Counted from the first letter of the stretch, positions 53,404 through 61,618 are shown. The stretch: 64,000 bases of DNA from Roseiarcus sp963737365 (GCA_963737365.1 CAVTSD010000001.1:1-64000); one strand, 5' to 3'. Translations and numbers: made by a program. The notes: a model not told the origin generated them from the letters alone.

Positions 53404-54987
53404 TTGCGCTGCCCGGTGCCCGTCCAGCATAACCGCAAGATCCTTTGCATCTTTCCCGCCTATGCTCCCTCTTTCGGCACTTTCGCCCATGCATTTGCAC
53501 TCGTGCCTGGCGTGCGCGCGTTCATGCCGCCGCAAGGTCTGCTGATCGTCGCAGCCTATTTGCCGGAGCGTTGGCAGGTCCGCTTCGTCGATGAGAATAT
53601 CGAACGCGCCGCGGACTCAGACTTTGCCTGGGCCGATGTCGTCTTCGTTGGCGGCATGCACATTCAGCTGTCCGAAGTTCGCGCTATTCAGCGCCGCGCG
53701 AAGGCGTGCGGCAAAGTCACTGTGCTGGGGGGGTCTGCCGTTTCGAGTAGTCCCGAGACCTATCCGGAGTTCGACTACCTCCATCTCGGGGAGATTGGCG
53801 ACGCGACTGATGAACTGATCGCAGCGCTCGACGAAAGTGTCGAGCCGCCGGCGGCCCAACGGCGGTTCGAGACGCGGGAGCGGCTGCCGCTTTCGAGCTT
53901 TCCGCTTCCGCTTTACGACGCCGTGCCCCTTTCGCGCTATCTGATCGGCTCGCTCCAGTTCTCCAGCGGCTGCCCATACCGCTGCGAGTTCTGCGACATT
54001 CCGGCGCTCTACGGCCGGCAGCCGCGCTTCAAGTCGGCCGCCCAGATCCTGGCCGAGCTGGACGCCTTCATCTCCCAGCCTGCCCATCCGCCGGTGGTCT
54101 ATCTGGTCGACGACAATTTCATCGGAAACCGCAAAGCCGCACGCGATCTTCTGCCCCATCTGATCGACTGGCAGAAGCAGCGGGGATATCCGCTGCAGTT
54201 CGCCTGTGAGGCGACGCTGAACATCGCAAAGCAGATCGACATTCTAGCGCTTATGCGCGAGGCTGGCTTCCTTACAGTCTTCGTTGGAATCGAGACGCCT
54301 GAACCTGAGGTTTTGTCCGGAATCGACAAGGCTCACAACGCATCCTTACCCATGTTCGAGGCCATCCAAACCCTGAACCGCCACGGGCTCGAAGTGACCT
54401 CCGGCATCATCATGGGACTCGATCTCGAGACGGATGAATCGGAGGCGAGACTGATCGAGTTCATTGATCGCTCGCAGATCCCGATCTTCACGATCAACGT
54501 CCTGCAGGCTTTGCCGAAAACGCCCCTGTGGGACAGACTGGCGCGGGAGGGTCGGCTGATCACGGACCCGGATGAAGAGTCGAATGTGAAATTCCTTCGC
54601 CCACGCGGCGAAGTGCTGGCGAGCTGGCGGCGCGCGATCGCTCATGCCTACACGCCCGAGCGCCTGTTCGCCCGCTTCCGCTATCAGGTTGACGCAACCT
54701 ATGCGAACCGATTGCGACTGCCTGCAAAGGGCAAGTTGACGAAGGTTAATCTGAAGCGCGGCGCTGCGCTCGCCTGGAACATTGTCTGGCGGATCGGCAT
54801 CCTATCGGACTACCGAGCAGCGTTCTGGCGCGCGGCGTGGCACGCGCTGCGCCGCGGCCAAATCGAGGCGGTTTTTGGCATGGGCTTCGTCGCCTGGCAT
54901 CTGATTCAGTTCACGCAGGAGGCCTTGGGCGGCAAGCAAAACGCGTCATTTTACGCGGCGAAGCCTTATTCAACGAAGCTAGAGTAG
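53404..54987 (+). CDS. hpnP: B12-dependent radical SAM hopanoid C-2 methylase (HpnP-like)
   Basis: About 527 residues from a TTG at 53404 with gaggagg six bases upstream. The N-terminal cobalamin-binding domain includes FMPPQGLLIVAAYLPERW and WADVVFVGGMHIQ. The radical SAM core has FSSGCPYRCEFCDIPALYGR (CxxxCxxC iron-sulfur site), YLVDDNFIGNRKAARDLLPH (part: VDDNFIGNRKA) and FACEATLNIAKQ. These match closely the remembered pattern of HpnP, which adds the C-2 methyl group of hopanoids. The C-terminal domain ends QNASFYAAKPYS. With HpnN upstream, this is a hopanoid modification/transport block. Confidence 0.85.
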   Translation: MRCPVPVQHNRKILCIFPAYAPSFGTFAHAFALVPGVRAFMPPQGLLIVAAYLPERWQVRFVDENIERAADSDFAWADVVFVGGMHIQLSEVRAIQRRAKACGKVTVLGGSAVSSSPETYPEFDYLHLGEIGDATDELIAALDESVEPPAAQRRFETRERLPLSSFPLPLYDAVPLSRYLIGSLQFSSGCPYRCEFCDIPALYGRQPRFKSAAQILAELDAFISQPAHPPVVYLVDDNFIGNRKAARDLLPHLIDWQKQRGYPLQFACEATLNIAKQIDILALMREAGFLTVFVGIETPEPEVLSGIDKAHNASLPMFEAIQTLNRHGLEVTSGIIMGLDLETDESEARLIEFIDRSQIPIFTINVLQALPKTPLWDRLAREGRLITDPDEESNVKFLRPRGEVLASWRRAIAHAYTPERLFARFRYQVDATYANRLRLPAKGKLTKVNLKRGAALAWNIVWRIGILSDYRAAFWRAAWHALRRGQIEAVFGMGFVAWHLIQFTQEALGGKQNASFYAAKPYSTKLE

Positions 54988-55020
54988 AACTCTTCCCGGC
55001 CCGACATAACGGGGACTTCC

Positions 55021-55096
55021 TGGTGGAGCTGAGGGGAATCGAACCCCTGACCTCTGCAGTGCGATTGCAGCGCTCTCCCATCTGAGCTACAGCCCC
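55021..55096 (-). tRNA. tRNA-Ala (anticodon CGC)
   Basis: 76 nt on the minus strand including CCA. Read 5'-3' it starts ggggctgtagctcagatggg, the anticodon arm is ctgca-atcgcac-tgcag with anticodon CGC, and the T arm is aggggttcgattcccct. It ends cagctccacca. The acceptor has one G-U pair. Confidence 0.96.
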
Positions 55097-55203
55097 GTCG
55101 CGCGGCTGTTTACGTGCGCGTCCGATGCCTGTCAACGACATCGGCGTGGGGGGCCAGGGGCGTTTCCGCTTCAACGGCAGCCAGTCAAAGGTTGGGAGAA
55201 CTC

Positions 55204-55494
55204 ATGCGTGCGGTCCTCGACATCGTGATGGTTGTCCTCAATCTCTACACCTGGATCATCATCGCGGGCGCCGTTCTTTCGTGGCTGATCGCTTTCGGCG
55301 TGGTGAACATTCGCAACGACTTCGTTCGCTCGATCTGGAACTTGTTTCTCGCCCTGACGGAGCCCTTTCTGCGGCCCATTCGCAACTTCCTGCCGTCCAC
55401 AGGCGGCATCGATATTTCTCCGATCATCCTCTTGCTTGCCGTGATGCTGATCGAGCGGATCATCATCTATTACATTTATCCCAACGTCTTCTGA
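55204..55494 (+). CDS. YggT-family membrane protein
   Basis: 96 residues from the ATG at 55204 with gggag upstream. Two membrane segments (MVVLNLYTWIIIAGAVLSWLIAF and IIYYIYP near the end) surround the YggT signature EPFLRPIRNFLPSTGGIDISPIILLLAVML (core EPFLRPIRNFLP). YggT proteins are small, of unclear role in envelope or division-related functions. The mesaconyl-CoA hydratase gene begins nine bases downstream. Confidence 0.92.
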   Translation: MRAVLDIVMVVLNLYTWIIIAGAVLSWLIAFGVVNIRNDFVRSIWNLFLALTEPFLRPIRNFLPSTGGIDISPIILLLAVMLIERIIIYYIYPNVF

Positions 55495-55503
55495 CGGGTC
55501 AGA

Positions 55504-56573
55504 TGGCGCCCTCTAATTCCCTCAAGACCGCCTCGGGGCGCTTCTTCGAGGACTTCCGCCTCGGCGCAACGATCCATCACCCGACGCCGCGCACGCTGAA
55601 CAGCGGCGACGCCTCACTTTATTCGGCTCTGACGGGCGCGCGTTTTGCGCCGCAGAGCGCCGAAACCTTCGCTCGCGCGATTGGCTACCCGGCGAGCCCG
55701 ATCGACGATCTGCTCGCCTTCCATGTCGTGTTCGGCAAGACGGTGGCGGACGTGTCGCTGAACGCGGTCGCGAATCTCGGCTACGCGGACTGCCGGTTCT
55801 TGAGGCCGGTTTTTCCCGGCGATACGCTTTCCGCCGTCTCGCAGGTGATCGGGCTCAAGGAGAACTCGAACCGGCAGAGCGGCGTGGTCTACGTGCGTTC
55901 GCAGGGTTTCAACCAGCGCGGCGAGACGGTCATCGACTACGTGCGCTGGGTGATGGTCCGAAAGCGCGACATGGGCTCTGCCGCGCCCGAGACTCATGTT
56001 CCCGAACTTCCCGAGGCGGTCGCCGTCGCTGATCTCGGCGCGGCCTGCCCGCCGATCGATTGCGCCGCCTTTGACCCGGAGCTCAGCGGATCGCCCTACA
56101 GGTTCGAGGACTATAGCGCGGGCGAGCGGATCGATCATGTCGACGGCGTCACGGTCGAAGAGGCCGAGCATCAGACGGCGACCCGGCTCTACCAGAACGC
56201 CGCCAAGGTGCATTTCAACCAGTTCAGCGAGGGGCAGGGGCGGTTCGGACGGCGCCTCATCTATGGCGGGCACGTGATTTCGCTTGCCCGCGTCCTGAGT
56301 TTCAACGGTCTCGCCAACGCCTTCCATATCGCCGCGATCAATGGCGGGCGGCACGTCGCGCCGCTGTTCGCGGGCGACACAGTGTTCGCCTGGAGCGCGA
56401 TTGTCGAAACCGCGACGCTGCCTGGCCGCGATGATGTCGGCGCGCTCAGGGTGCGCACCGTCGCGACCAAGAACCACCCTTGCGTCGACTTTCCCTGGCG
56501 CGAAGGCGAGGGCTACGAACCCCATGTGGTGCTCGAGCTTGACTACTGGGCGCTTGCCCCGCGACGGCCCTGA
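55504..56573 (+). CDS. mcd: Mesaconyl-CoA hydratase (MaoC family)
   Basis: 356 residues with two MaoC-type hot-dog domains. The N-terminal part shows GRFFEDFRLGATIHHPTPRT, ASLYSALTGARFAPQS, and DLLAFHVVFGKTVADVSLNAVANLGYADCRF. The C-terminal part shows FEDYSAGERIDHVDGVTVEEAEH and LIYGGHVISLARVLSFNGLAN. The close pattern match is to the enzyme of the ethylmalonyl-CoA pathway that hydrates mesaconyl-C1-CoA to beta-methylmalyl-CoA. This implies acetyl-CoA or C1/C2 assimilation by that pathway. No other pathway gene is in the window. Confidence 0.85.
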
Positions 56574-56578
56574 CGATC

Positions 56579-57115
56579 ATGCGATTGCCGGCTGACGCCG
56601 CCCTTCTGATCATCGACGCGCAAGTGGCGGGCGCCGAGCGCGCCCCGCAGGTCGACGGGGCCATCGCGGCCCTCGTCGCTGCGTGGCGGGCGGAGGGGCT
56701 GCCCGTTGTTCACATCGGCCGCCACCCGGCAGGTTCTCCGCTCGCGCCGCTCGAGGGCGAGATCGTCATCTTCCGCAACGCGACAAGCGCCTTCATCGGC
56801 TCCGACCTAGAAGCCAGGCTCGACGAACTCGGCGCGACGACGCTCGTCGTTTGCGGGACGCTATCGACCCATGCGCTCGAAGCGTCGGCGCGGCACGCGA
56901 GCGATCTTGGCTACCAGCTGTTTGTGGTCGCCGACGCCTGCCGGGCCGCCGACGTCATTGATCTCAGGGGCCGGCTCTGGCCGGCTGAGGACGTGCGAGC
57001 GCTGGCGCTGGCGCGGCTCAAAGGCGAGACGGCGACCATCGTGGACGCCGCAACGACCCTCCGAGCCGCCGCCACGGCCAAGGCGCGTCAGCGCCGCGCC
57101 TTGGGAAGAGCCTGA
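56579..57115 (+). CDS. Isochorismatase-like cysteine-hydrolase fold protein without the catalytic cysteine
   Basis: 178 residues with the isochorismatase fold: ALLIIDAQVAG (acidic residue of the first strand, with conserved Asp13-equivalent), HIGRHPAGSPL, and later LGATTLVVCGTLSTHALEASARHASDLGY. In active members the last block reads roughly G..T..CV..TA..A, with catalytic cysteine. Here that position is Ala (STHALEAS). The lysine normally found in the second block is replaced in EIVIFRNATSAFIG. Only the aspartate of the D-K-C triad remains. It follows mcd by six bases and is probably in the same operon. Confidence 0.75.
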   Translation: MRLPADAALLIIDAQVAGAERAPQVDGAIAALVAAWRAEGLPVVHIGRHPAGSPLAPLEGEIVIFRNATSAFIGSDLEARLDELGATTLVVCGTLSTHALEASARHASDLGYQLFVVADACRAADVIDLRGRLWPAEDVRALALARLKGETATIVDAATTLRAAATAKARQRRALGRA

Positions 57116-57174
57116 CGGCTCATTAATCGCGTGGAGAGCGGAGGAATGGGGAAGGATTTGCGTCGGCAAAGAAG

Positions 57175-57310
57175 GTCCTGGCCGGGCTTCGACCCGGCCA
57201 TCCACGCGGCGCCGCCACACAAATCCTTCACCTGCTGAGACTTCGGTCAGTTTAGCTAGCGACGAGGCAGCAGTGTTTTCGTGGATGGTTGGGACAAGCC
57301 CGGCCAGGAC
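57175..57310. repeat. Long imperfect palindrome, REP/MITE-like intergenic repeat
   Basis: The left arm gtcctggccgggcttcgacc... (57175-57206) and the right arm cgtggatggttgggacaagc... (57280-57310) are reverse complements over about 31 bases with few mismatches, 73 bases apart. The core, GCCGGG...CCCGGCCAT, resembles a palindromic intergenic repeat frequent in Hyphomicrobiales genomes. It lies between the 3' ends of two convergent genes. Confidence 0.75.
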
Positions 57311-57351
57311 AGGAAAACAGAACCCTCGCCCGACCGACAGCGAAGCCCCGT

Positions 57352-57732
57352 TCAGGGGGCCCGTGTCCGCGTCCAGTTGAACGACTTGCAGATGAGCCCG
57401 CCGAGCACGCAGCCGGCGGTGACGAGATGATCGCCCGAGAGCGTCAGCTTTGCTGTGTAGCGCTTGCCATCCTCGGGGTTGAACGCCGTCCCGGCCCAGG
57501 AGCCCTCGCCGCTCGGCTTCATGTCTGAGAAGAGCCGTTGGCCGATCCTGGCCGATCCGCCCGGTTCCTTTTTCCAGGCCAGAAAGCCGCACATCGCGCC
57601 GCCTCCGCAAGCCGAGAAACGAAGCTTGGCGGACCCGTCGTCCCGCGTCCAGATTCCGGTCACGTCGCTGGCGATCGCCGGCGGCGCGGACGCCGCCAGG
57701 ACCGCAAGAGCGACGAGCAGAGCGCGCGTCAT
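57352..57732 (-). CDS. DUF2147 secreted protein (short form)
   Basis: 126 residues from the ATG at 57730-57732 (a longer ORF to 57801 exists). It has a signal peptide (LLVALAVLAASAPPAIAS), then VTGIWTRDDGSAKLRFSACGGGAMCGFLAW, GSWAGTAFNPEDGKRYTAKLTL, GDHLVTAGCVLGGLICKSFNW, the DUF2147 layout. Four cysteines in two pairs may form disulfides. Compared with the protein at 49044 it lacks the Pro/Lys tail. Confidence 0.85.
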   Translation of the reverse strand: MTRALLVALAVLAASAPPAIASDVTGIWTRDDGSAKLRFSACGGGAMCGFLAWKKEPGGSARIGQRLFSDMKPSGEGSWAGTAFNPEDGKRYTAKLTLSGDHLVTAGCVLGGLICKSFNWTRTRAP

Positions 57733-57797
57733 CGTTTTATCCTTCAGGAACAACTCGGTTGCTTGAGAGAGGCCACTTAGGTCGCGTTGAGGACAAA

Positions 57798-58463
57798 TCA
57801 ATACGGCGCCTTGAGCGACTCAACCCAAAGGGGCTTATAGCCGGCTCTGAGCGCGGCGACGGTTGAGGCCGGGGTCAGTACGTCGGCGGCCGCGTCCGGA
57901 TCGATCGGCCCCGGAGCGCCATAGCCGGCGAAACTCCACGGCAGAAGAGCGCCCGAGCGCACCGCGTAGGGTCGGCCGTCGCGCGCGATCATCGCGCCGT
58001 CGGGCAGCTCGCCGAGGCGCGCCCGCCACAGGCGCTTGGTCCGGTTCTCGACCCGCTCGCGATGGAGCGCTTCGTCCATGGCTTCGACGTGGCTCGGCGC
58101 TCCCGGAAACGCGGCGATAAAGGCTTTCGCCGGCTGTCTGCGGCATTCGAAGCACGGGCGGTGGCCGGCGGCGAGCGCGGTCGGCTCGTCGAGGAAGAAG
58201 AGCTCCGTGTAGTACCGGCCCCAGACGTCGCGCTGGCGGCCCTTGAATTTGCAGACGCAGATGAGCCAGTGCTTGTTCTTCCAGCGGCTGCGGCCTAGCG
58301 TCTGGTCGTCGCGATGCAGCCGCCCGCCGCGATTGCCCATCATGCCGCCGCGCATGGGCGTGGCGTGCAATTCGCCAAACGGATCGACGCGATTTTGCAG
58401 CGGCCGGGGTGCGCGGGACATGCCGGGCGGCGACAGGTTGCGTTCCACGAGAAGCCGGTCCAC
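57798..58463 (-). CDS. Conserved hypothetical cytoplasmic protein with RPCFECRR motif
   Basis: 221 residues, no signal peptide or membrane segment. The middle part reads KNKHWLICVCKFKGRQRDVWGRYYTELFFLDEPTALAAGHRPCFECRR in outline; the two cysteine pairs (CVC and CFEC) could bind metal. The stretch AGHRPCFECRR resembles that around the Ada-type zinc site, but no alkyl-transferase domain is present. The family is not assigned. A wide overlapping ORF in another frame (57835-58470) is a shadow. Confidence 0.65.
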   Translation of the reverse strand: MDRLLVERNLSPPGMSRAPRPLQNRVDPFGELHATPMRGGMMGNRGGRLHRDDQTLGRSRWKNKHWLICVCKFKGRQRDVWGRYYTELFFLDEPTALAAGHRPCFECRRQPAKAFIAAFPGAPSHVEAMDEALHRERVENRTKRLWRARLGELPDGAMIARDGRPYAVRSGALLPWSFAGYGAPGPIDPDAAADVLTPASTVAALRAGYKPLWVESLKAPY

Positions 58464-58494
58464 GCTTCAAGGCCTTTGCGTCTGGGGGTAGGAC

Positions 58495-58806
58495 ATGGCG
58501 CTCGAACTTCGGCCGAATTGCGAATATTGCGACAAGGACCTGCCGCCGGACGCGACCGAAGCGCGCATCTGCAGTTTTGAATGCACCTTCTGCGCCGATT
58601 GCGTCGAGCGGCGTCTGAGCAACGTCTGCCCCAATTGCGGTGGCGGCTTCGCGCCGCGTCCGATCCGGCCAGCGCGAGAGTGGCGGCCCGGGACGTCGCT
58701 CGCCAGACGGCCGGCCTCGACGAAACGCGTGGGTCTTTCCTATAGCTGCGAGGCGATCGCTGAATTCGTTCGCGAGGTCGCGGCGATCCGGCCAGAGCGC
58801 CGCTAG
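58495..58806 (+). CDS. DUF1272 zinc-ribbon protein
   Basis: 103 residues. The N terminus MALELRPNCEYCDKDLPPD, then ARICSFECTFCADCVERRLSNVCPNCGGGF (metal-binding CxxC pairs: CEYC, CTFC, CADC, CPNC), is the DUF1272 pattern. It likely binds zinc. The C-terminal 45 residues are basic and unstructured. It is divergent from the RPCFECRR protein gene and convergent with the transpeptidase gene, seven bases from its end. Confidence 0.9.
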   Translation: MALELRPNCEYCDKDLPPDATEARICSFECTFCADCVERRLSNVCPNCGGGFAPRPIRPAREWRPGTSLARRPASTKRVGLSYSCEAIAEFVREVAAIRPERR

Positions 58807-58812
58807 CGCGGT

Positions 58813-60345
58813 CTACCGAACCGGCGTCGCCTGCGCGCTCACCTGCGCTTCGCCGACATTGTCGATATTGTAGACGTCGTCGCGGAAATTGGCTGGCCCA
58901 TCGCCGTTCGACCAGCCGGTGAGATAGACCCAGATCACCGGCACCGCCTTGGCGAGGTTGATGTCGTAGCGCGCGCCTTCCTTGATTTTGGCTTGCAGCG
59001 CAGCCTTGTCCCAACCGCCGGAAGGTCCGCCGGGCGTCCCCTCCAACAGCCACGCCGCATAATCGTAGACGCCCTGCACCCGGACGCAGCCGTGGCTGAG
59101 GAAGCGGTAGTCGGAGCCGAACGCCCCCTTCGAGGGCGTGTCGTGCATATAGACGGCAAGCTTGTTGGGCATGCCGATGCGGATCGAGCCAAGCGAATTG
59201 CCGGCGCCCGAATCCTGCCGCAGCGTGTAGTTCGTCGCCCGCTCGGTGCTCCAATTGACCGACTTCGGATTGATCTCCTTGCCTGAGCCGTCGAGAATCC
59301 GGATCTTGGCGCGCGTGAGATAACCGGGATCGCGCTGCATGCGCGGAATGATTTCCTTTTTGATGATCGAGGTCGGCACGGTCCAGGTCGGGTTGAGATT
59401 GATGACCTGGATGTGGGCTGAGATTTCGGGCGACGGATGGTCGGGATCGCCGACGATCGCGATGTAGTGATGGACGACCCGGCCATTCTCGACCGCCTCG
59501 ACCTGTGTCGAGGGCAGGTTGACGACCACGTAGCGTTCATCGAAGGAGAAATTTTGGCCCGCGAGGCGGTTGGCGCTGGAAGCGAGCTGATTAAAGCGCA
59601 CCCTCGCTGGAACGTTGATCGCTTTCAACGTCGCGCCGGAGACGATCCCGGTCTGGCGCAGTCCCATGCGCGCCTGGAACCGCTTGACCGCAGCCGTGAG
59701 CCCGCTGTCCCAGGCAATCCCGCCTGCTTCGCCGCCCGACAGATCGCCCTCGATCGCCAGGCGCTTGCGCAACTTCAGAACCGCCGGGCCCTTCGTTCCG
59801 GGACCGATCGCGGCGATGTCGGTTGGCCAGCCGCCCGCGTCGACGATCGCCGAATAGCGCTCGGACGCCTTGGCGGTGGCGAAGAAGGTGTCGGGCTGAA
59901 GAGTTGGACGCGGATCGTCGCTGAGCGCGGTCTCGCGCGGCGGCGCGACTTTCTTGGGCTTGGGGGCCGCCGCGGCTTGGGCGGCGGGAACGGGCGCAGC
60001 GGCCGACGGGGACGCGCTGGGCGCCAAATCAGTCCCGGCGGTTGGGGTCGCCGGCTGAGGCATGAACGGGCTCGCGAGGCCTGATGCCGGTGGGCTCGCC
60101 GGAATCGTAGGCGCAGATGTCGCCGTCGTCGCAGGCTGATTCGCCGGGATCTGCACCGTGGGACTCGCCGGGATCGATGCGGGCGGGGCCGGGGAGGCCG
60201 GCGCAACCGCCGGGCTCGTGGGATTGACAGCCGGCGCCGGGGAAGTCGTGGCGGCAGGCGGAGTCGTGGCGGTCTGCGCCAGCGCGCCGGAGACGATTAT
60301 AGGCAGCGCGGCGAGCGCGCCCGCAAACAAAACCCGAAGCGTCAT
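58813..60345 (-). CDS. L,D-transpeptidase with peptidoglycan-binding domain (YcbB/LdtD-like)
   Basis: About 510 residues from the ATG at 60343-60345. A signal peptide (LFAGALAALPIIVSGALAQ) is followed by a 130-residue Pro/Ala/Ser/Thr-rich linker and a PG_binding_1-type domain (LKLRKRLAIEGDLSGGE, VKRFQARMGLRQTG). The YkuD catalytic domain holds YVVVNLPSTQVEAVENG, IVGDPDHPSPEI, and the catalytic site HDTPSKGAFGSDYRFLSHGCVRVQ (SHGCVRV with the cysteine nucleophile). It would form 3-3 crosslinks in peptidoglycan in the periplasm. Confidence 0.92.
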   Translation of the reverse strand: MTLRVLFAGALAALPIIVSGALAQTATTPPAATTSPAPAVNPTSPAVAPASPAPPASIPASPTVQIPANQPATTATSAPTIPASPPASGLASPFMPQPATPTAGTDLAPSASPSAAAPVPAAQAAAAPKPKKVAPPRETALSDDPRPTLQPDTFFATAKASERYSAIVDAGGWPTDIAAIGPGTKGPAVLKLRKRLAIEGDLSGGEAGGIAWDSGLTAAVKRFQARMGLRQTGIVSGATLKAINVPARVRFNQLASSANRLAGQNFSFDERYVVVNLPSTQVEAVENGRVVHHYIAIVGDPDHPSPEISAHIQVINLNPTWTVPTSIIKKEIIPRMQRDPGYLTRAKIRILDGSGKEINPKSVNWSTERATNYTLRQDSGAGNSLGSIRIGMPNKLAVYMHDTPSKGAFGSDYRFLSHGCVRVQGVYDYAAWLLEGTPGGPSGGWDKAALQAKIKEGARYDINLAKAVPVIWVYLTGWSNGDGPANFRDDVYNIDNVGEAQVSAQATPVR

Positions 60346-60498
60346 GCGACAGGACCCGACACGAGGCGAGACGCCCATCATGCGCGTCCCAAACGGATTC
60401 ACTATGCACATTAAGGTTACCAATTTGTCGCCGCCGGCGAAATATCGCGGCGTTGGCGCTCGCTTTTCGCCCATTACGACGCTTGCGCGGCAAATGCA

Positions 60499-60524
60499 AA
60501 AGGCCGCCCCGAGGGGCGGCCTTT
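60499..60524 (-). terminator. Rho-independent terminator
   Basis: Near-perfect stem aaaggccgcccc (60499-60510) and ggggcggccttt (60513-60524). On the minus strand the hairpin is followed by a tttt run. It lies just downstream (minus direction) of the small PEP-CTERM gene and upstream of the transpeptidase gene. Confidence 0.8.
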
Positions 60525-60550
60525 GAGAAGCGCGGAAGCGCTTTTAGGCC

Positions 60551-60823
60551 TCACTCGATGTCGGAGGAAAGCCTGTTATTGCGGCCGCGCCGAAAGCCAG
60601 CGAAGCCAAGACCGCAAACACAAAGCGCCATAAGCGCCCACGCAGACGATTCAGGAGACGCATAAGTGGCCGCCCCATAGGGCAACCCGATCGCGAGCGC
60701 ACCATAACCTGCCGCAACCGCAATACGACGTGGGTTAGCTGAACTGATGGACATGATACCCCCAAGTCCAAACGGTCCAAACAAGACCGATGACGCAGCG
60801 TTAATCGCGAACCATGACAGCAC
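60551..60823 (-). CDS. Tiny PEP-CTERM-type membrane protein
   Basis: 90 residues from a GTG start, or 67 from the ATG at 60752-60754, which has ggggg just upstream. The N-terminal part has a hydrophobic segment (IAVAAGYGALAIGLPYGAATYA). The C terminus is ASPESSAWALMALCVCGLG then FAGFRRGR: the P-E-S variant of the PEP-CTERM tag, a membrane helix and an arginine cluster, very like the tail of the large protein at 21079. Almost nothing lies between the two hydrophobic parts, which is unusual. Confidence 0.7.
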   Translation of the reverse strand: MLSWFAINAASSVLFGPFGLGGIMSISSANPRRIAVAAGYGALAIGLPYGAATYASPESSAWALMALCVCGLGFAGFRRGRNNRLSSDIE

Positions 60824-60862
60824 TATGGCAATTTGCTGCGATTGCGAATAAAGACTTTCGCG

Positions 60863-60888
60863 CTGCGGTAAGACCTCTGCGGTAAGAC
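60863..60888. repeat. Pair of 12-bp direct repeats
   Basis: ctgcggtaagac occurs twice, at 60863-60874 and 60877-60888, spaced by 14 bases start to start. They lie upstream (minus direction) of the small PEP-CTERM gene and downstream of lutC. They could be an activator site or a simple duplication. Confidence 0.5.
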
Positions 60889-60949
60889 GCCAGCAATTAA
60901 CATGCCGTTAACTCGGTCGGCCGCCGCGACGGTGAGCGGCGACCCGGAC

Positions 60950-61618
60950 TCAGCCGACGACGACGATATGCAGCCGCCGAGGCCCGTGCGCGCCGAGGAG
61001 AAGGGTCTGCTCGATGTCGGCGGAGCGCGAGGGGCCGGTGATGAAATTGAGCGTGCGCGGCGCTTCGCCCTTGCCATAAACGGACCGCAGCTTGGCGAAC
61101 ACGCTCTCGTAATCGGCCTCGATCGCCTCGCGCGGCAAGACGACAATGTGGTTGTCGGGCAGAAAATTGAGGGTCGTCGGATTGTCCGGGCCGGAAACGA
61201 GGGCGAGCGTCCCGGTTTCCGCGATCCCGGCAAAGGCTGCCGACACGGCGTTAAGGTCGGCGCCGTCCGAAGGGCCGCGCAAGATCTCAAGCGTGGTCTC
61301 GCTCCACGCCAGTTCAGTCAGGCGAAGGTCGTCGCCCATGCGCAACGTCGCCGGGCAATTGCTTTCGCGTAAGTATCGGGCGATTTCGGCCGGCGCGTCC
61401 GCCCATCCCGCGACCTCAGTCACGCTCGCCTGCGCACGTTCCGCTTCAGCCTTGAACGTGGCGAGCCGGACCGAGACGTCCCCCTGCCCGCGCTTTGGCA
61501 CGATTCCGGGCGGCGCCTGCTTCAGCCGCATGTCGACCTCAAACCGGCGCGTCGCTTCGTCGCCGGTCACGCCAAGCGAGCGGCGAATCGTGGCGAAGAC
61601 CGCCGCACGCGAGCTCAT
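60950..61618 (-). CDS. lutC: Lactate utilisation protein LutC (LUD domain)
   Basis: 222 residues from the ATG at 61616-61618. LUD-domain signatures are present: AEAERAQASVTEVAGWADA, CPATLRMGDDLRLTEL, GIAETGTLALVSGP, LNFLPDNHIVVL and HGPRRLHIVVVG. LutA, LutB and LutC form the cytoplasmic iron-sulfur complex that oxidises L-lactate to pyruvate. The start overlaps the stop of lutB (atga), so the genes are translationally coupled. Confidence 0.93.
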   Translation of the reverse strand: MSSRAAVFATIRRSLGVTGDEATRRFEVDMRLKQAPPGIVPKRGQGDVSVRLATFKAEAERAQASVTEVAGWADAPAEIARYLRESNCPATLRMGDDLRLTELAWSETTLEILRGPSDGADLNAVSAAFAGIAETGTLALVSGPDNPTTLNFLPDNHIVVLPREAIEADYESVFAKLRSVYGKGEAPRTLNFITGPSRSADIEQTLLLGAHGPRRLHIVVVG

